Positions 17,224 to 26,909 of a stretch of DNA of 64,000 bases are shown in pieces. This stretch comes from JAFDZO01 sp044226845 (GTDB lineage Bacteria; Bacteroidota; Ignavibacteria; Tepidaquicellales; Tepidaquicellaceae), in contig JBGAGG010000003.1 of the NCBI GenBank assembly GCA_044226845.1, forward strand, positions 248,001 through 312,000, given 5' to 3'. The translations under genes were made by a program, and so were the position numbers. The notes under the pieces were generated by a model that saw only the letters and a list, made by a program, of their open reading frames with translations, searched no databases and was not told the DNA's origin. How positions within the stretch are numbered: position 1 is the stretch's first letter; every line of letters starts with the position of its first letter.

Positions 17224-19305
17224 TTACTTCACCAAAATCATTTTTTTACTCTCTACAAAATCCCCTGTCTTCAGAACATAAAAATATATTCCGCTTGGCA
17301 GTGAGCCTGCATTGAACGTAACTTCATACGTCCCCACGGATAACTGCTCATCGACTAAAGTCTCCATTTCCTTTCCGAGCAAATCATAAACTTTCAGCGT
17401 TGCAATCCCCTGCTTGTGAATATCAAATTTTATATTCGTAGTGGGATTAAACGGATTAGGATAATTCTGATGTAAAGAATATTTCTCAGGAATTTCAGTG
17501 GAGATTTGAGAGATGAAAACGTTACCGCCTGTAGTGGTTTTGAGGATAGAGCCAAATTCTCCTGTAATCCATCCGGTATTTGCATCGATAAAATCGCAGG
17601 CATAAATATCAGCTCCTCCAAATTTATTTTTTAATTGAGTAATCCAATTTATTCCACCGTTAGTTGTAGTAGCAACATTTTCGTCGCCGACTGCCCATCC
17701 GGTGAGACTATTTATAAATTTTAAGCGTTCAACTTGGAACCCCATACTAATGTTAGTCCAGTTCAAACCTGCGTTTGTTGTGCGGTAAACATTATTGCTA
17801 TTTGAAACTGCAATCATGTTAGCTTCATTAATAAATGCACAACTTTTTGCTGTAAATCCGCCGTTTGAAATACTGCTCCAGTTATTTCCCCCATTGGTTG
17901 ATTTATGAAGCTCTCCATTATACGCAATTGCAAAACCCGTTGCATCATTTATAAATCTGAAATCTACGAGTCCATTTTGAAAAGAAACAGTGCTCCAGTT
18001 ACTTCCGCCATTTGTTGTTTTATTTATATATATTGAATTGATTGACCATCCTGTTTGCGCATTCAAAAATTGAATTGCTGAAGATGCGGAAATTTCTGAA
18101 TGTTCATTCCAGCTAATCCCTCCGTTTGTAGTTTTAGCAAGTCCCATCATTCCTCCAACCCATCCCGTTTGCTCATTTACAAAAAATATTTTTTCAATGT
18201 ATTTAATTATTGTGGGAAGAAATTCCCAGTTCAATCCTCCATTTGTAGATTTTCCAATGTAAGGTTCATTAACATTTAAAGCACCCGTTGTAAAAATTAA
18301 TGAATGACTTAAAGCCTGAACATCATACATTAAAATATTAGTAAAACTACTGAATAAATTTGACCAGGTAGAACCACCGTTAGTGGTTTTAATTAATGTT
18401 GAATATGTTGATGTAGAGTAAACAGTATTTGCGTCTACAGGTGAAATATCAAACATGTAATTACTAATTCCGGTATTGAGTAATATCCAGTTACTACCTC
18501 CATTGATGGTTTTAAAGATTTTTCCATCTGCACCACATACAAATAAAATTTGATCATTTATAAATTTTAAGGAATTAAATGATAAAGATTTGTCTGAGAT
18601 TTGAGTAATCCAGTTTATTCCTCCATTTGTAGTTTTAACAAGCAGCCTATTACCGCATAGCCATCCAGTGCTTAAATCAAAAAATGCAGCTTCAGTTAAA
18701 TCTCCTGAGATTGTAATAGGATTTACCCAGTTTACTCCACCGTTTGTGGTTTTATATAATCTTGCCGGAGAATCGGCAACGTAACAGAACATTATACCAT
18801 CGTTATCATTAAATAGCTTGATACTGCCAACCGGTTCTGAACCAGGAGTTACTGATACTGTCCAGTTCAAACCACCGTTTGTAGTTCTCGCTATATTCTT
18901 TCCCTGAGTAAAAAAACCTGTTAACTCATTTTTAAAATAGATTCTGTCTGTCTGGAATAAAGAACCCGGTACTCTCATAGTATCCCAGCTGGCACCACCA
19001 TTTTGGGTAAGATAACATATATTTTGCGAACCGCTAACATATGCAGTATTTGGATTCAAAACAAACAGGTTATATAGTTGAAAGGGTGACCTCTCAAAAT
19101 ATTTTGTCCAGCTAACTCCGCCGTCAGTTGTTTTTCCGACAAAATTTCCACCCAAAACCCATCCAGTATTCACGTTAGGAAAATGGCACTGATAATAGCC
19201 TGCTGAACCAAATGGTTTCGGGTTCTGCCAAACCCATCCGCTTTGCGAATAAGAAATATCAAAACATAATAATATTGCTATGACTAAAATTTTATAATTT
19301 TTCAT
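17224..19305 (-). CDS. T9SS-secreted beta-propeller protein, operon gene 3
   Basis: The protein has 693 residues. Its first 21 codons and the bases around the start are identical to those of the gene at 15087, while the blades are quite different. I count 13 complete repeats (TTDGGVSW to TTNGGINW) plus the terminal TTTGGN unit, then the same type A sorting domain (HQNYPNPFNP onward). The length difference from its neighbours comes from loops between blades, not from blade number. It lies 7 bases from each neighbour. Ligand unknown. Confidence 0.87.
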   Translation of the reverse strand: MKNYKILVIAILLCFDISYSQSGWVWQNPKPFGSAGYYQCHFPNVNTGWVLGGNFVGKTTDGGVSWTKYFERSPFQLYNLFVLNPNTAYVSGSQNICYLTQNGGASWDTMRVPGSLFQTDRIYFKNELTGFFTQGKNIARTTNGGLNWTVSVTPGSEPVGSIKLFNDNDGIMFCYVADSPARLYKTTNGGVNWVNPITISGDLTEAAFFDLSTGWLCGNRLLVKTTNGGINWITQISDKSLSFNSLKFINDQILFVCGADGKIFKTINGGSNWILLNTGISNYMFDISPVDANTVYSTSTYSTLIKTTNGGSTWSNLFSSFTNILMYDVQALSHSLIFTTGALNVNEPYIGKSTNGGLNWEFLPTIIKYIEKIFFVNEQTGWVGGMMGLAKTTNGGISWNEHSEISASSAIQFLNAQTGWSINSIYINKTTNGGSNWSTVSFQNGLVDFRFINDATGFAIAYNGELHKSTNGGNNWSSISNGGFTAKSCAFINEANMIAVSNSNNVYRTTNAGLNWTNISMGFQVERLKFINSLTGWAVGDENVATTTNGGINWITQLKNKFGGADIYACDFIDANTGWITGEFGSILKTTTGGNVFISQISTEIPEKYSLHQNYPNPFNPTTNIKFDIHKQGIATLKVYDLLGKEMETLVDEQLSVGTYEVTFNAGSLPSGIYFYVLKTGDFVESKKMILVK

Positions 19306-19312
19306 AATAAAT

Positions 19313-21403
19313 TTATTTTACTAAAATCATCTTTTTACTCTCTACATAATCCCCCGTCTTCAGAACATAAAAATATATTCCGCTGGGAAGAGAGCTTGCA
19401 TTGAAAGTAACTTCATACGCCCCGACTGATAACTGCTCATCAACTAATGTCTCCATTTCCTTTCCAAGCAAATCATAAACTTTCAGCGTTGCTATCCCCT
19501 GCTTGTGAATATCAAATTTTATATTTGTAGTAGGATTAAAGGGGTTCGGATAATTCTGATGCAAAGAATATTTCTCAGGAATTTCAGTGGAGGTTTGGGA
19601 GATAAAAACATTTCCGCCTGTAGTTGTTTTTAAAACCAAACCTGTACTTCCAACTATCCAGCCTGTATTTACATTAATAAAATTTACTGCATTCAACGAA
19701 TAAGTAAATGAATTACTATTTGTAGAACAAATTTTAATCCAATTAACTCCTCCGTTTGTAGTTTTCAAAACATTATATTCCAAATTCCCTTCGTTTGAAA
19801 CACTGTATCCGATATTAGCGTCCAAGAATTGTAAAGAAACAAAACCAAAGTTATGATTGTACTGAGACCAGCTTAGCCCTCCGTTTATGGTTTTAAGGAA
19901 AGTATTTTGACCGGCTGCCCATCCCGTTTGTTCATTAATAAAAAAAATCGGACTGAAATTATATGAATTAGGCTCGTTAAATTTAGTATACCAATTACTG
20001 CCACCGTTTGTAGTAAAATATATATTTCTTACACTTGTTACAAATCCTGTTGACGCATTTATAAAATCCATACCATATGTCTGTTCAGCACCAGTAGATA
20101 GCTCGCTCCAGCTTATACCGGAATTAGTTGTTTTATATAATCCTAGGTTTGTTGAAATCCATCCTCTGGCAGAATCAATAAAATCAATTCTTCGAAAATT
20201 GCCATTAAAAAAACTAACGTTCCAGTTAGATCCTGCATTTGTAGTTTTAGCAAAAATTCCGTTTTCACCTCCGATAAATCCAGTGGTAGAGTTAATGAAA
20301 TAAACTGATTTAAGATTTTTGCCCTGAAATAAACTAGTATTTATCTGGATCCAGTTAATTCCTGAATTTACCGATTTAAAAACTCTTGCCGAATCACCTA
20401 TGACAAATCCCGTTAAATCATTTAGAAAGGAAACATTATTCAGACTAAAATTAGTAAAAGAAGTTCTACAGTTTTCCCAATTAGTTCCGCCATTACTGGT
20501 TTTTAATATAGTGCCTTTAAATCCCGGAACAAACGCTGTTTCTTCATTTAAAATTGAAATAGAGTATAGAGAATAACCCTGAGCAGCACTTTGTGTAATC
20601 CAGCTTTCACCACCGTTAGTTGATTTAAATATTTTTCCATCAAACGTAGAAGCAAATCCGATAGAGCTGTTTAGAAAATTAATATTATATACATATGAAC
20701 TGGAAGTATGTTTTAAATTCCAACTCCCTCCTCCATCAGTTGTTTTATAGATTTCTCCCGGTAAAGAATAAAATCCCGTATTCTCATTTATAAAAAAGGC
20801 AGAATTCCAGGCATTAGTATGACTATAAACTAAGAACCAATTCAAACCGCCATTTGTTGTTTTACTTAAACTATTTTGAATACCGGCGAAAAATCCTGTT
20901 AAAGAATTCAAAAAAATAATTTTTACCGGCGAACTTGCAACACCTGAATTTAGAATATCCCAATTTGAACCTCCATTTGTTGTTTTAAAAACTGTTCCAT
21001 TACCTGAACCAATAAACCCTGTTTGTGAATCAACAAAAGAAAAATCGTATAGAAAATTTGCAAACGTATATTGAGGAAACCAGTTTAATCCGCCATTAGT
21101 AGTTTTAAATAACGTTCTGAGATTATTGGTAGAAATCCAGCCTGTCTCCGAATTTATAAAATAAATTTTTCTGATAGTAATTGAATCCGGCATTAAAACA
21201 TTAATCCAATTTTGTCCTGAGTTTGTAGTTCTTAGTAAGGTACCGTTATCACCACCAACCCATCCCGACTGAAGATTGATAAAATTAGATGCGTATAAAG
21301 TCTGTCCTGTGGGAACCGGGTTCTGCCATACCCATCCGCTTTGCGAATAAGAAATATCAGAACATAATAATATTCCGATACAAATTAATATGATTTTTTT
21401 CAT
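19313..21403 (-). CDS. T9SS-secreted beta-propeller protein, operon gene 2
   Basis: The protein has 696 residues. The signal peptide (MKKIILICIGILLCSDISYS) differs slightly from genes 3 and 4 but the SQSGWVWQNP mature start is shared. It has 13 complete repeats (TTNSGQNW to TTNGGVNW), a terminal TTTGGN unit and the shared type A sorting domain. The sorting domain DNA is close to identical with those of the neighbours, against divergent blades. It is 7 bases upstream of gene 3 and 24 bases downstream of gene 1. Confidence 0.87.
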   Translation of the reverse strand: MKKIILICIGILLCSDISYSQSGWVWQNPVPTGQTLYASNFINLQSGWVGGDNGTLLRTTNSGQNWINVLMPDSITIRKIYFINSETGWISTNNLRTLFKTTNGGLNWFPQYTFANFLYDFSFVDSQTGFIGSGNGTVFKTTNGGSNWDILNSGVASSPVKIIFLNSLTGFFAGIQNSLSKTTNGGLNWFLVYSHTNAWNSAFFINENTGFYSLPGEIYKTTDGGGSWNLKHTSSSYVYNINFLNSSIGFASTFDGKIFKSTNGGESWITQSAAQGYSLYSISILNEETAFVPGFKGTILKTSNGGTNWENCRTSFTNFSLNNVSFLNDLTGFVIGDSARVFKSVNSGINWIQINTSLFQGKNLKSVYFINSTTGFIGGENGIFAKTTNAGSNWNVSFFNGNFRRIDFIDSARGWISTNLGLYKTTNSGISWSELSTGAEQTYGMDFINASTGFVTSVRNIYFTTNGGSNWYTKFNEPNSYNFSPIFFINEQTGWAAGQNTFLKTINGGLSWSQYNHNFGFVSLQFLDANIGYSVSNEGNLEYNVLKTTNGGVNWIKICSTNSNSFTYSLNAVNFINVNTGWIVGSTGLVLKTTTGGNVFISQTSTEIPEKYSLHQNYPNPFNPTTNIKFDIHKQGIATLKVYDLLGKEMETLVDEQLSVGAYEVTFNASSLPSGIYFYVLKTGDYVESKKMILVK

Positions 21404-21427
21404 AGATTAAATCTTATACTTGAGTTA

Positions 21428-23557
21428 TTATTTTACCAATATCATTTTCTTACTCTCTACAAAGTCACCCGTCTTCAGAACATAAAAATATATTCCGCTT
21501 GGCAGTGAAGTTGCATTGAAAGTAATTTCAAATGTCCCCACTGATAACTGCTCATCAACTAATGTCTCCATTTCTTTTCCAATCAGATCAAAAACTTTAA
21601 GAGTTGCAATCCCCTGCTTATGAATATCAAATTTTATATTTGTAGTGGGATTAAAGGGATTAGGATAGTTCTGATTCAAAGAAAACTTTTCGGGAATTTC
21701 AGTGGAGGTTTGGGAAATGAAAACATTCCCGCCTGTTGTGGTTTTGAGGATTGAACCATAAGAACCAACTGCCCAACCGGTATTTTCATTGATAAATGAA
21801 ACTGCTCTAAAGTTATTATACGGAGAAGAGTACTGTGTTATCCAATTGAATCCTCCGTCTGTTGTTCGGTATATTTTACCCGACACTCGTGATGGAAGAG
21901 AACTGGCAGCTGCCCATCCAGTGAGGGAGTTTACAAATTGCATATCTATTATATCGTTTACTCCTGAAATTGAATCCCAGGTTGTACCTCCATTAGTAGT
22001 TCTTCGAAAATGGGAATAGGTAGCAATCCATCCTGTCTGTGAATTAAGAAAATGCATTGCCATAGCATTCCACTGATTTTTACCTAGGCTGAACCAATTT
22101 ATTCCTCCGTTAGTTGTCTTTACAATCGATAAATTATCATCTGCAGAAACCCATCCTGTTAATTCATTGGTAAAAGTGATTTCATCATATTCTAAGAAAA
22201 AATTAGGATCTACATAATTAGTCCAGTTTATTCCTGAATTCAAAGTTTTATAAATACCATTATCAGTAGTCGCCCAGCCTGTCTGATCATTAATAAAGAA
22301 GATACTATTTACAGGAGCAGACATTGGAATAGACCTCTTCTCCCACGTTACGCCTCCGGTTATAGTTCGACTGATACTACTGCCGGATGTAATAACCCAT
22401 CCAGTCATTGAGTTCAGAAAAAACATAGCGTGAGCGGGAGCGAAAGGTAAATCATAAGTTTCCCAGTTTGCTCCTCCATTATAACTCACTACAAAGTTAT
22501 AAGAATTAATACCAACTATATTTGAAGCATTAGATGCTTTAATTGCCATCATATCAAAATACGAAAATGAATGTGGTGTGGAAGACCAGCTATTTCCTCC
22601 ATTTGATGAACGGACTATAGTGCCTGTTGCTCCAACTGCAACACATAAATCCCCAACCGCAGATAAACTGTACAGGTCATTTGCAAATTCATTGTTTTGT
22701 AAATTCCATGAGTCCCCTGCATCTATTGTTTTAAATATTCTTCCGCTATCCGCACAGGAATATCCTGTAGAAGAATTTATAAATTTTAACTGGTAGTTTA
22801 ATCCTTTTGCCGGACTGCGGGACCAGTTTAATCCACTATTGGTTGTTTTGTATATTGTATCCTGACTGCAAAGCCAGCCTGTCTGCATATCTAAAAAATA
22901 TCCGCTCTTTGTTTTATTTGAAGGAGAAGCAGATAATAAAGACCAGTTTACACCTCCATTTGAGGTTTTATAGCACATAGGGTTTCCGCTATAATATCCA
23001 AATAATCTGTCGGTTGTTATAAGTACTCCGTCATTATCATTAAAGAAATTCATGTAAACCGGTATTGCAATTGGAAGAGAATTCACAGCATATCCTGTCC
23101 AATTTACTCCTCCGTTTGTGGTTTTAAAAACTTTCCTGCTTTCCCACCAATCACAAACAAATCCAGTACTTGCATTTAAGAAATAAGTACAGGTAAAAAT
23201 ATGTGAAGTGTCACCAACTATTTTTGACTGCCAATTCGTTCCACCGTTTGTTGTCATAAAAAATCTTCCGTAAGGACCTGAAGCAAACCCAGTAAGAGTA
23301 TTTAGAAAATAAAGGGAATAAATTGCAGGTACATAAGTTTCATATTGCTTTACCCATGTAGCACCGGCGTTTGTGGATTTAAAAATAGTTCCGGGGCCGG
23401 TTAACCATCCTGTTTCTGCATTTATAAAAAAGGTGGAAAAATTGGTTGGTCCTAATCCTGGCGTAGGGTTTTGCCACACCCATCCGCTTTGTGAATAAGT
23501 AATGTTCACACTCATCAATATAAAAACTATGCCAAATAAAATTTTTCTTATGTACAT
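21428..23557 (-). CDS. T9SS-secreted beta-propeller protein, operon gene 1
   Basis: The protein has 709 residues and is first in the four-gene run. The signal peptide (KILFGIVFILMSVNITYS) is followed by SQSGWVWQNPTPG. It has 13 complete repeats (STNAGATW to TTDGGFNW), a terminal TTTGGN unit and a type A T9SS sorting domain (NQNYPNPFNP to SKKMILVK). The upstream intergenic stretch of nearly 500 bases should carry the operon promoter but is dominated by the NPT/KSD repeat array; I cannot place a promoter confidently. Confidence 0.87.
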   Translation of the reverse strand: MYIRKILFGIVFILMSVNITYSQSGWVWQNPTPGLGPTNFSTFFINAETGWLTGPGTIFKSTNAGATWVKQYETYVPAIYSLYFLNTLTGFASGPYGRFFMTTNGGTNWQSKIVGDTSHIFTCTYFLNASTGFVCDWWESRKVFKTTNGGVNWTGYAVNSLPIAIPVYMNFFNDNDGVLITTDRLFGYYSGNPMCYKTSNGGVNWSLLSASPSNKTKSGYFLDMQTGWLCSQDTIYKTTNSGLNWSRSPAKGLNYQLKFINSSTGYSCADSGRIFKTIDAGDSWNLQNNEFANDLYSLSAVGDLCVAVGATGTIVRSSNGGNSWSSTPHSFSYFDMMAIKASNASNIVGINSYNFVVSYNGGANWETYDLPFAPAHAMFFLNSMTGWVITSGSSISRTITGGVTWEKRSIPMSAPVNSIFFINDQTGWATTDNGIYKTLNSGINWTNYVDPNFFLEYDEITFTNELTGWVSADDNLSIVKTTNGGINWFSLGKNQWNAMAMHFLNSQTGWIATYSHFRRTTNGGTTWDSISGVNDIIDMQFVNSLTGWAAASSLPSRVSGKIYRTTDGGFNWITQYSSPYNNFRAVSFINENTGWAVGSYGSILKTTTGGNVFISQTSTEIPEKFSLNQNYPNPFNPTTNIKFDIHKQGIATLKVFDLIGKEMETLVDEQLSVGTFEITFNATSLPSGIYFYVLKTGDFVESKKMILVK

Positions 23558-24052
23558 ATAGGTAGATTTAAATTTTTTACTTTACTAATAGGGAGTATCT
23601 TATTTACAAATCGGTAAATCTTTATTAAATTTACTGTGTAGAATTTATATCAATAGTGAAATAGCCAGATAGCGAAATAGCGAAAATAAAATCCGACTTT
23701 TTTCCGACCAATTTTATCAATTAATAATTATCAATTAACAATGTACAGAAAATCCGACCAAAACCCGACTAAATTTAAAATCAGAAATTCTGAGCTTTGC
23801 GAAGTCCCGCAGTTCTTTTGCGGGATGAATTTAAAAGAATCCGACATTCACATTTAACAATGTCGAAAAACTAAAATAAGAAGTATTGAAAAAACAATAT
23901 TGGGGTATGCAAAATCCGACAAAAATCCGACGAACAGAGAAAAAAGTTTTGCAAATAAAATCCGACTTTTTTCCGACTTTTTATGAAAATAAAAAAATGA
24001 AATGTTAAAAGCAATTAACTGTTAATTACTAATTACTAATTTTTAATTGCTG
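23558..24052. other. Intergenic region dominated by small peptide repeats
   Basis: About 495 bases separate the propeller operon and the cyanophycinase gene. It holds at least five copies of AATCCGAC-type units, two short reading frames, and filler of the AATTATCAATTAACAAT type that also occurs at 9634-9660. I see no standard gene. Confidence 0.6.
23683..24008 (+). repeat. Array of NPT/KSD small-ORF repeats
   Basis: Units of the form AAAATCCGAC recur at about 23690, 23751, 23840, 23911 and 23957. Read in frame they give KSDFFPTN, KSDQNPTK, KESD, QNPTKIRR and KSDFFPTF. Two short frames carry them: 23741-23857 (38 codons, ATG) and 23886-24008 (40 codons from TTG, or 33 from the ATG at 23907). 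The second reads VLKKQY, then NPT, at its start, which matches the small frame at 56157-56366. Conservation of the peptide, not only the DNA, hints at a translated repeat or the decaying remains of one. Confidence 0.6.
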
Positions 24053-24886
24053 TTAAACCTGCATGTAGTCGCCGACTACCTCAAGCGGTTTTCTTTGCAC
24101 TACGTCATAACGAATTGTGCTGGATAGGATATGAAGCTGCAATCCAAAGACGGAAAACGGCTCGTTCTCCTTTACCTCGGCAATATTTATGTAGTTAACG
24201 TTGGAGCCGTCGATAATAGTAACGGTCCCCTTGCCAAGGACTTCAAGCACTCCGTTCTTATGAATCAAAATGGCAGTATCTTCATCGATACCAATGCCGA
24301 GATTTTTGGGGTTGTAGCATACTGCAGTTATAATTCGGTTCAGCCTTGCGCGCTGAGTGAAATGCTGGTCTATTATAATGTTCTTTAAAATACCAAGTCC
24401 CGGAATGATTTTTACTCCGTTCTGGTTCGGCGTAAGCGCATCGCCCCGTACAATCATTTCCGAGCTCATGCAAGCTGCACCTGCGCTTGAACCTGCGACT
24501 ACAAGTCCGCTGCGGACTTTTTTAGCAAGCTTCTTGATAAAATCTGTGCCTCCGAGAAGTGAGCTTAAACGCATCTGGTCACCGCCGGTGATAAAAACTC
24601 CGGTGAGGTTTTTTAACAGTTTATCGGCATCGATGCTCAGTACATCCTGACGTGAAACCGCTTCAAGCACAGAGATTTTTTTAACACCAAGGCTGCTGAA
24701 AATAGTTGTATAAAGCTTAGCGGCTATCTCTGCAAAGTCAGATGCTATTGGAATGATAAGTATGTTTGCTTTTTTATCTCCGGATAGTGATACAAATTTT
24801 CTTATGATGTGACGCTCGTTGAATTTATCTTCGGCACCGCCGATAATTAAAATAGGTCCGCCGAATGAAGGGGTAGATTTTGCCAA
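24053..24886 (-). CDS. cphB: Cyanophycinase
   Basis: The protein has 277 residues. GPILIIGGAEDK opens the S51 peptidase fold, GVFITGGDQMRLSSLLGGT follows, and VVAGSSAGAACM carries the catalytic serine (about Ser134). DEDTAILIHKNG and HFTQRARLNRII are further family marks. The enzyme cleaves cyanophycin to beta-Asp-Arg dipeptides. No signal peptide is visible, so it is probably an intracellular cyanophycinase that works on the polymer made by CphA at 11243. It is separated from cphA by the propeller operon and is monocistronic, divergent from serBA. Confidence 0.95.
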   Translation of the reverse strand: MAKSTPSFGGPILIIGGAEDKFNERHIIRKFVSLSGDKKANILIIPIASDFAEIAAKLYTTIFSSLGVKKISVLEAVSRQDVLSIDADKLLKNLTGVFITGGDQMRLSSLLGGTDFIKKLAKKVRSGLVVAGSSAGAACMSSEMIVRGDALTPNQNGVKIIPGLGILKNIIIDQHFTQRARLNRIITAVCYNPKNLGIGIDEDTAILIHKNGVLEVLGKGTVTIIDGSNVNYINIAEVKENEPFSVFGLQLHILSSTIRYDVVQRKPLEVVGDYMQV

Positions 24887-25021
24887 TACGATATTTTTAA
24901 TAAATGAAAGCTTTAATTTATCAAATTCAAATCACTTTTTAGAGGGTAATATATGGTATAATTTCAAGTAATTAATTTTGAATTTTACTTTTAAGAGGGA
25001 TTTTACCATTTTATGTAATCA

Positions 25022-26908
25022 ATGGATACTTATTATTTTTTCGATTTCGACAGCACGTTTACGAATTCCGAAGCGCTTGAAGTGCTTGCTTCAATTTCAC
25101 TGGATGGTCGCGAGGATAAAGATAAAATTCTGAAGGAGATTACTTCCATTACATCTAAGGCAATGGAAGGTAAGCTGAATTTTTCGGATGCATTAAAACA
25201 AAGAGTAAAGCTGCTTGGCGCAAATAAAAGTCATCTTGAAAAGCTTGTTCAGATTTTAAAGAAAAGTATTTCAGTCTCGGTAAAGCGTAATAAAGAATTC
25301 TTTAAGAAGAATTCAGATAAAATTTATGTTATCTCCGGCGGCTTTAAAGAATTTATAATTCCTGTTGTGAAAAGCTACGGTATAAAAGAAGAAAATGTTT
25401 ATGCTAATGAATTCAGGTTTAATAAAAATGATGATATCATAGGCTTTGATGAAAAGAATATTCTTTCAAAAGATAAAGGAAAGATAAATCAGTTAAAGAA
25501 GATAAATATAAACGGAAATGTTTTTGTAATCGGCGACGGGTATACGGATTTCGAATTAAAAAAAGCGGGACTGGCAGATAAATTTTTTGCGTATACTGAA
25601 AATATCTCACGCGATTCAGTTACTAAAAACGCTGACCATATAACTCCTTCACTGGATGAATTTTTATTTTTAAATAAATTACCAATGGCTATATCATATC
25701 CCAAAAACAGAATAAAAGTACTACTGCTTGAAAATATACACATGAATGCAGTTAAGATTTTCAGAAATGAAGGCTATCAGGTTGAGCATATTAAAAAAAG
25801 TCTTTCTGAAAATGAGCTTGCAGAAAAAATAAAAGATGTTTCTATTTTAGGGATTCGCTCTAAAACACAGATAACAAAAAAAGTTCTCGATAATGCTAAA
25901 AGATTAGTAAGCATCGGTGCATATTGTATTGGCACAAATCAGATAGATTTAGATGAAGCACTGAGGAAAGGAGTTGCTGCATTCAATGCTCCCTTCAGCA
26001 ATACACGAAGTGTTGTTGAGCTTGCCCTTGCAGAAATTATTATATTGATGCGTAATATTTTTCCAAAGAGCAATTCATTGCATCAAGGAGTATGGGATAA
26101 AAGCGCTAACTACAGCAACGAAGTAAGAGGGAAAAAACTTGGAATAATAGGCTACGGTAAAATCGGTTCGCAGCTCTCTATCCTTGCTGAAGATTTAGGA
26201 ATGGATGTTTACTTTTATGATAACTCAGATAAACTTGCATTAGGCAATGCAAAGAAATGTCAATCACTAAAAGACCTGTTGAAAATTTCTGATGTAATTA
26301 CTTTGCACATCGACGGAAGCAAACATAATACAAATTTCATAGATGAAAAAGAGTTTAAGCAGATGAAGAAGGGAGTTATATTTTTAAATCTCAGCAGAGG
26401 ACACGTTGTAAATCTCGATACGCTGATTAAAAATATCCGAAGCGAAAAAATCCGCGGATGCGCAATTGACGTATTTCCACAAGAGCCGGAATCTAACGAT
26501 GAAAAATTTTATTGCGAGCTGCAGAATCTATCGAATGTAATCCTCACTCCGCACATAGCCGGCAGCACAGAAGAAGCGCAGGAAAACATTGCAGAATTTG
26601 TACCCACTAAAATTATAGATTTTATAAATAACGGTAACTCTGTTTTCAGTGTGAACTTCCCGGAAATTAAACTTCCCTCTTTTGAAAATGCTCACAGATT
26701 AATACATATACATGAGAACGTGCCGGGAATACTTGCGCAGATTAATACGGTATTCAGCATAAGAAATATCAATATCATAGGGCAGTATTTAAAAACCAAT
26801 GAAAAAATTGGTTATGTGATAACAGATATATCAAAAAAATACAATCCCGAGCTTATAAACGATTTAAAGAATATAAAACATACAATAAAATTCAGAGTGT
26901 TATACTAA
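25022..26908 (+). CDS. Fused phosphoserine phosphatase-like HAD and phosphoglycerate dehydrogenase
   Basis: The protein has 628 residues and two enzymes. Residues 1-215 are a HAD phosphatase: FFDFDST (Asp8, Asp10), ISGGFKEFI and VIGDGYTDFE match SerB. Residues 235-550 are a D-isomer-specific 2-hydroxyacid dehydrogenase of the SerA kind: LGIIGYGKIGS for NAD, LNLSRGHVV, and the catalytic His in LTPHIAGST. The last 70 residues are an ACT-like regulatory domain (ENVPGILAQINTVFS). Steps one and three of serine synthesis are thus in one chain, and step two (serC) follows one base later. Serine feedback through the ACT domain is likely by family. Confidence 0.92.
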   Translation: MDTYYFFDFDSTFTNSEALEVLASISLDGREDKDKILKEITSITSKAMEGKLNFSDALKQRVKLLGANKSHLEKLVQILKKSISVSVKRNKEFFKKNSDKIYVISGGFKEFIIPVVKSYGIKEENVYANEFRFNKNDDIIGFDEKNILSKDKGKINQLKKININGNVFVIGDGYTDFELKKAGLADKFFAYTENISRDSVTKNADHITPSLDEFLFLNKLPMAISYPKNRIKVLLLENIHMNAVKIFRNEGYQVEHIKKSLSENELAEKIKDVSILGIRSKTQITKKVLDNAKRLVSIGAYCIGTNQIDLDEALRKGVAAFNAPFSNTRSVVELALAEIIILMRNIFPKSNSLHQGVWDKSANYSNEVRGKKLGIIGYGKIGSQLSILAEDLGMDVYFYDNSDKLALGNAKKCQSLKDLLKISDVITLHIDGSKHNTNFIDEKEFKQMKKGVIFLNLSRGHVVNLDTLIKNIRSEKIRGCAIDVFPQEPESNDEKFYCELQNLSNVILTPHIAGSTEEAQENIAEFVPTKIIDFINNGNSVFSVNFPEIKLPSFENAHRLIHIHENVPGILAQINTVFSIRNINIIGQYLKTNEKIGYVITDISKKYNPELINDLKNIKHTIKFRVLY

Positions 26909-26909
26909 A

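Noticed and set aside
23740..23746. Possible IS element or phage remnant around 23.6-24.0 kb
   Set aside because: No transposase, integrase or terminal repeats; the signal is explained by small peptide repeats.
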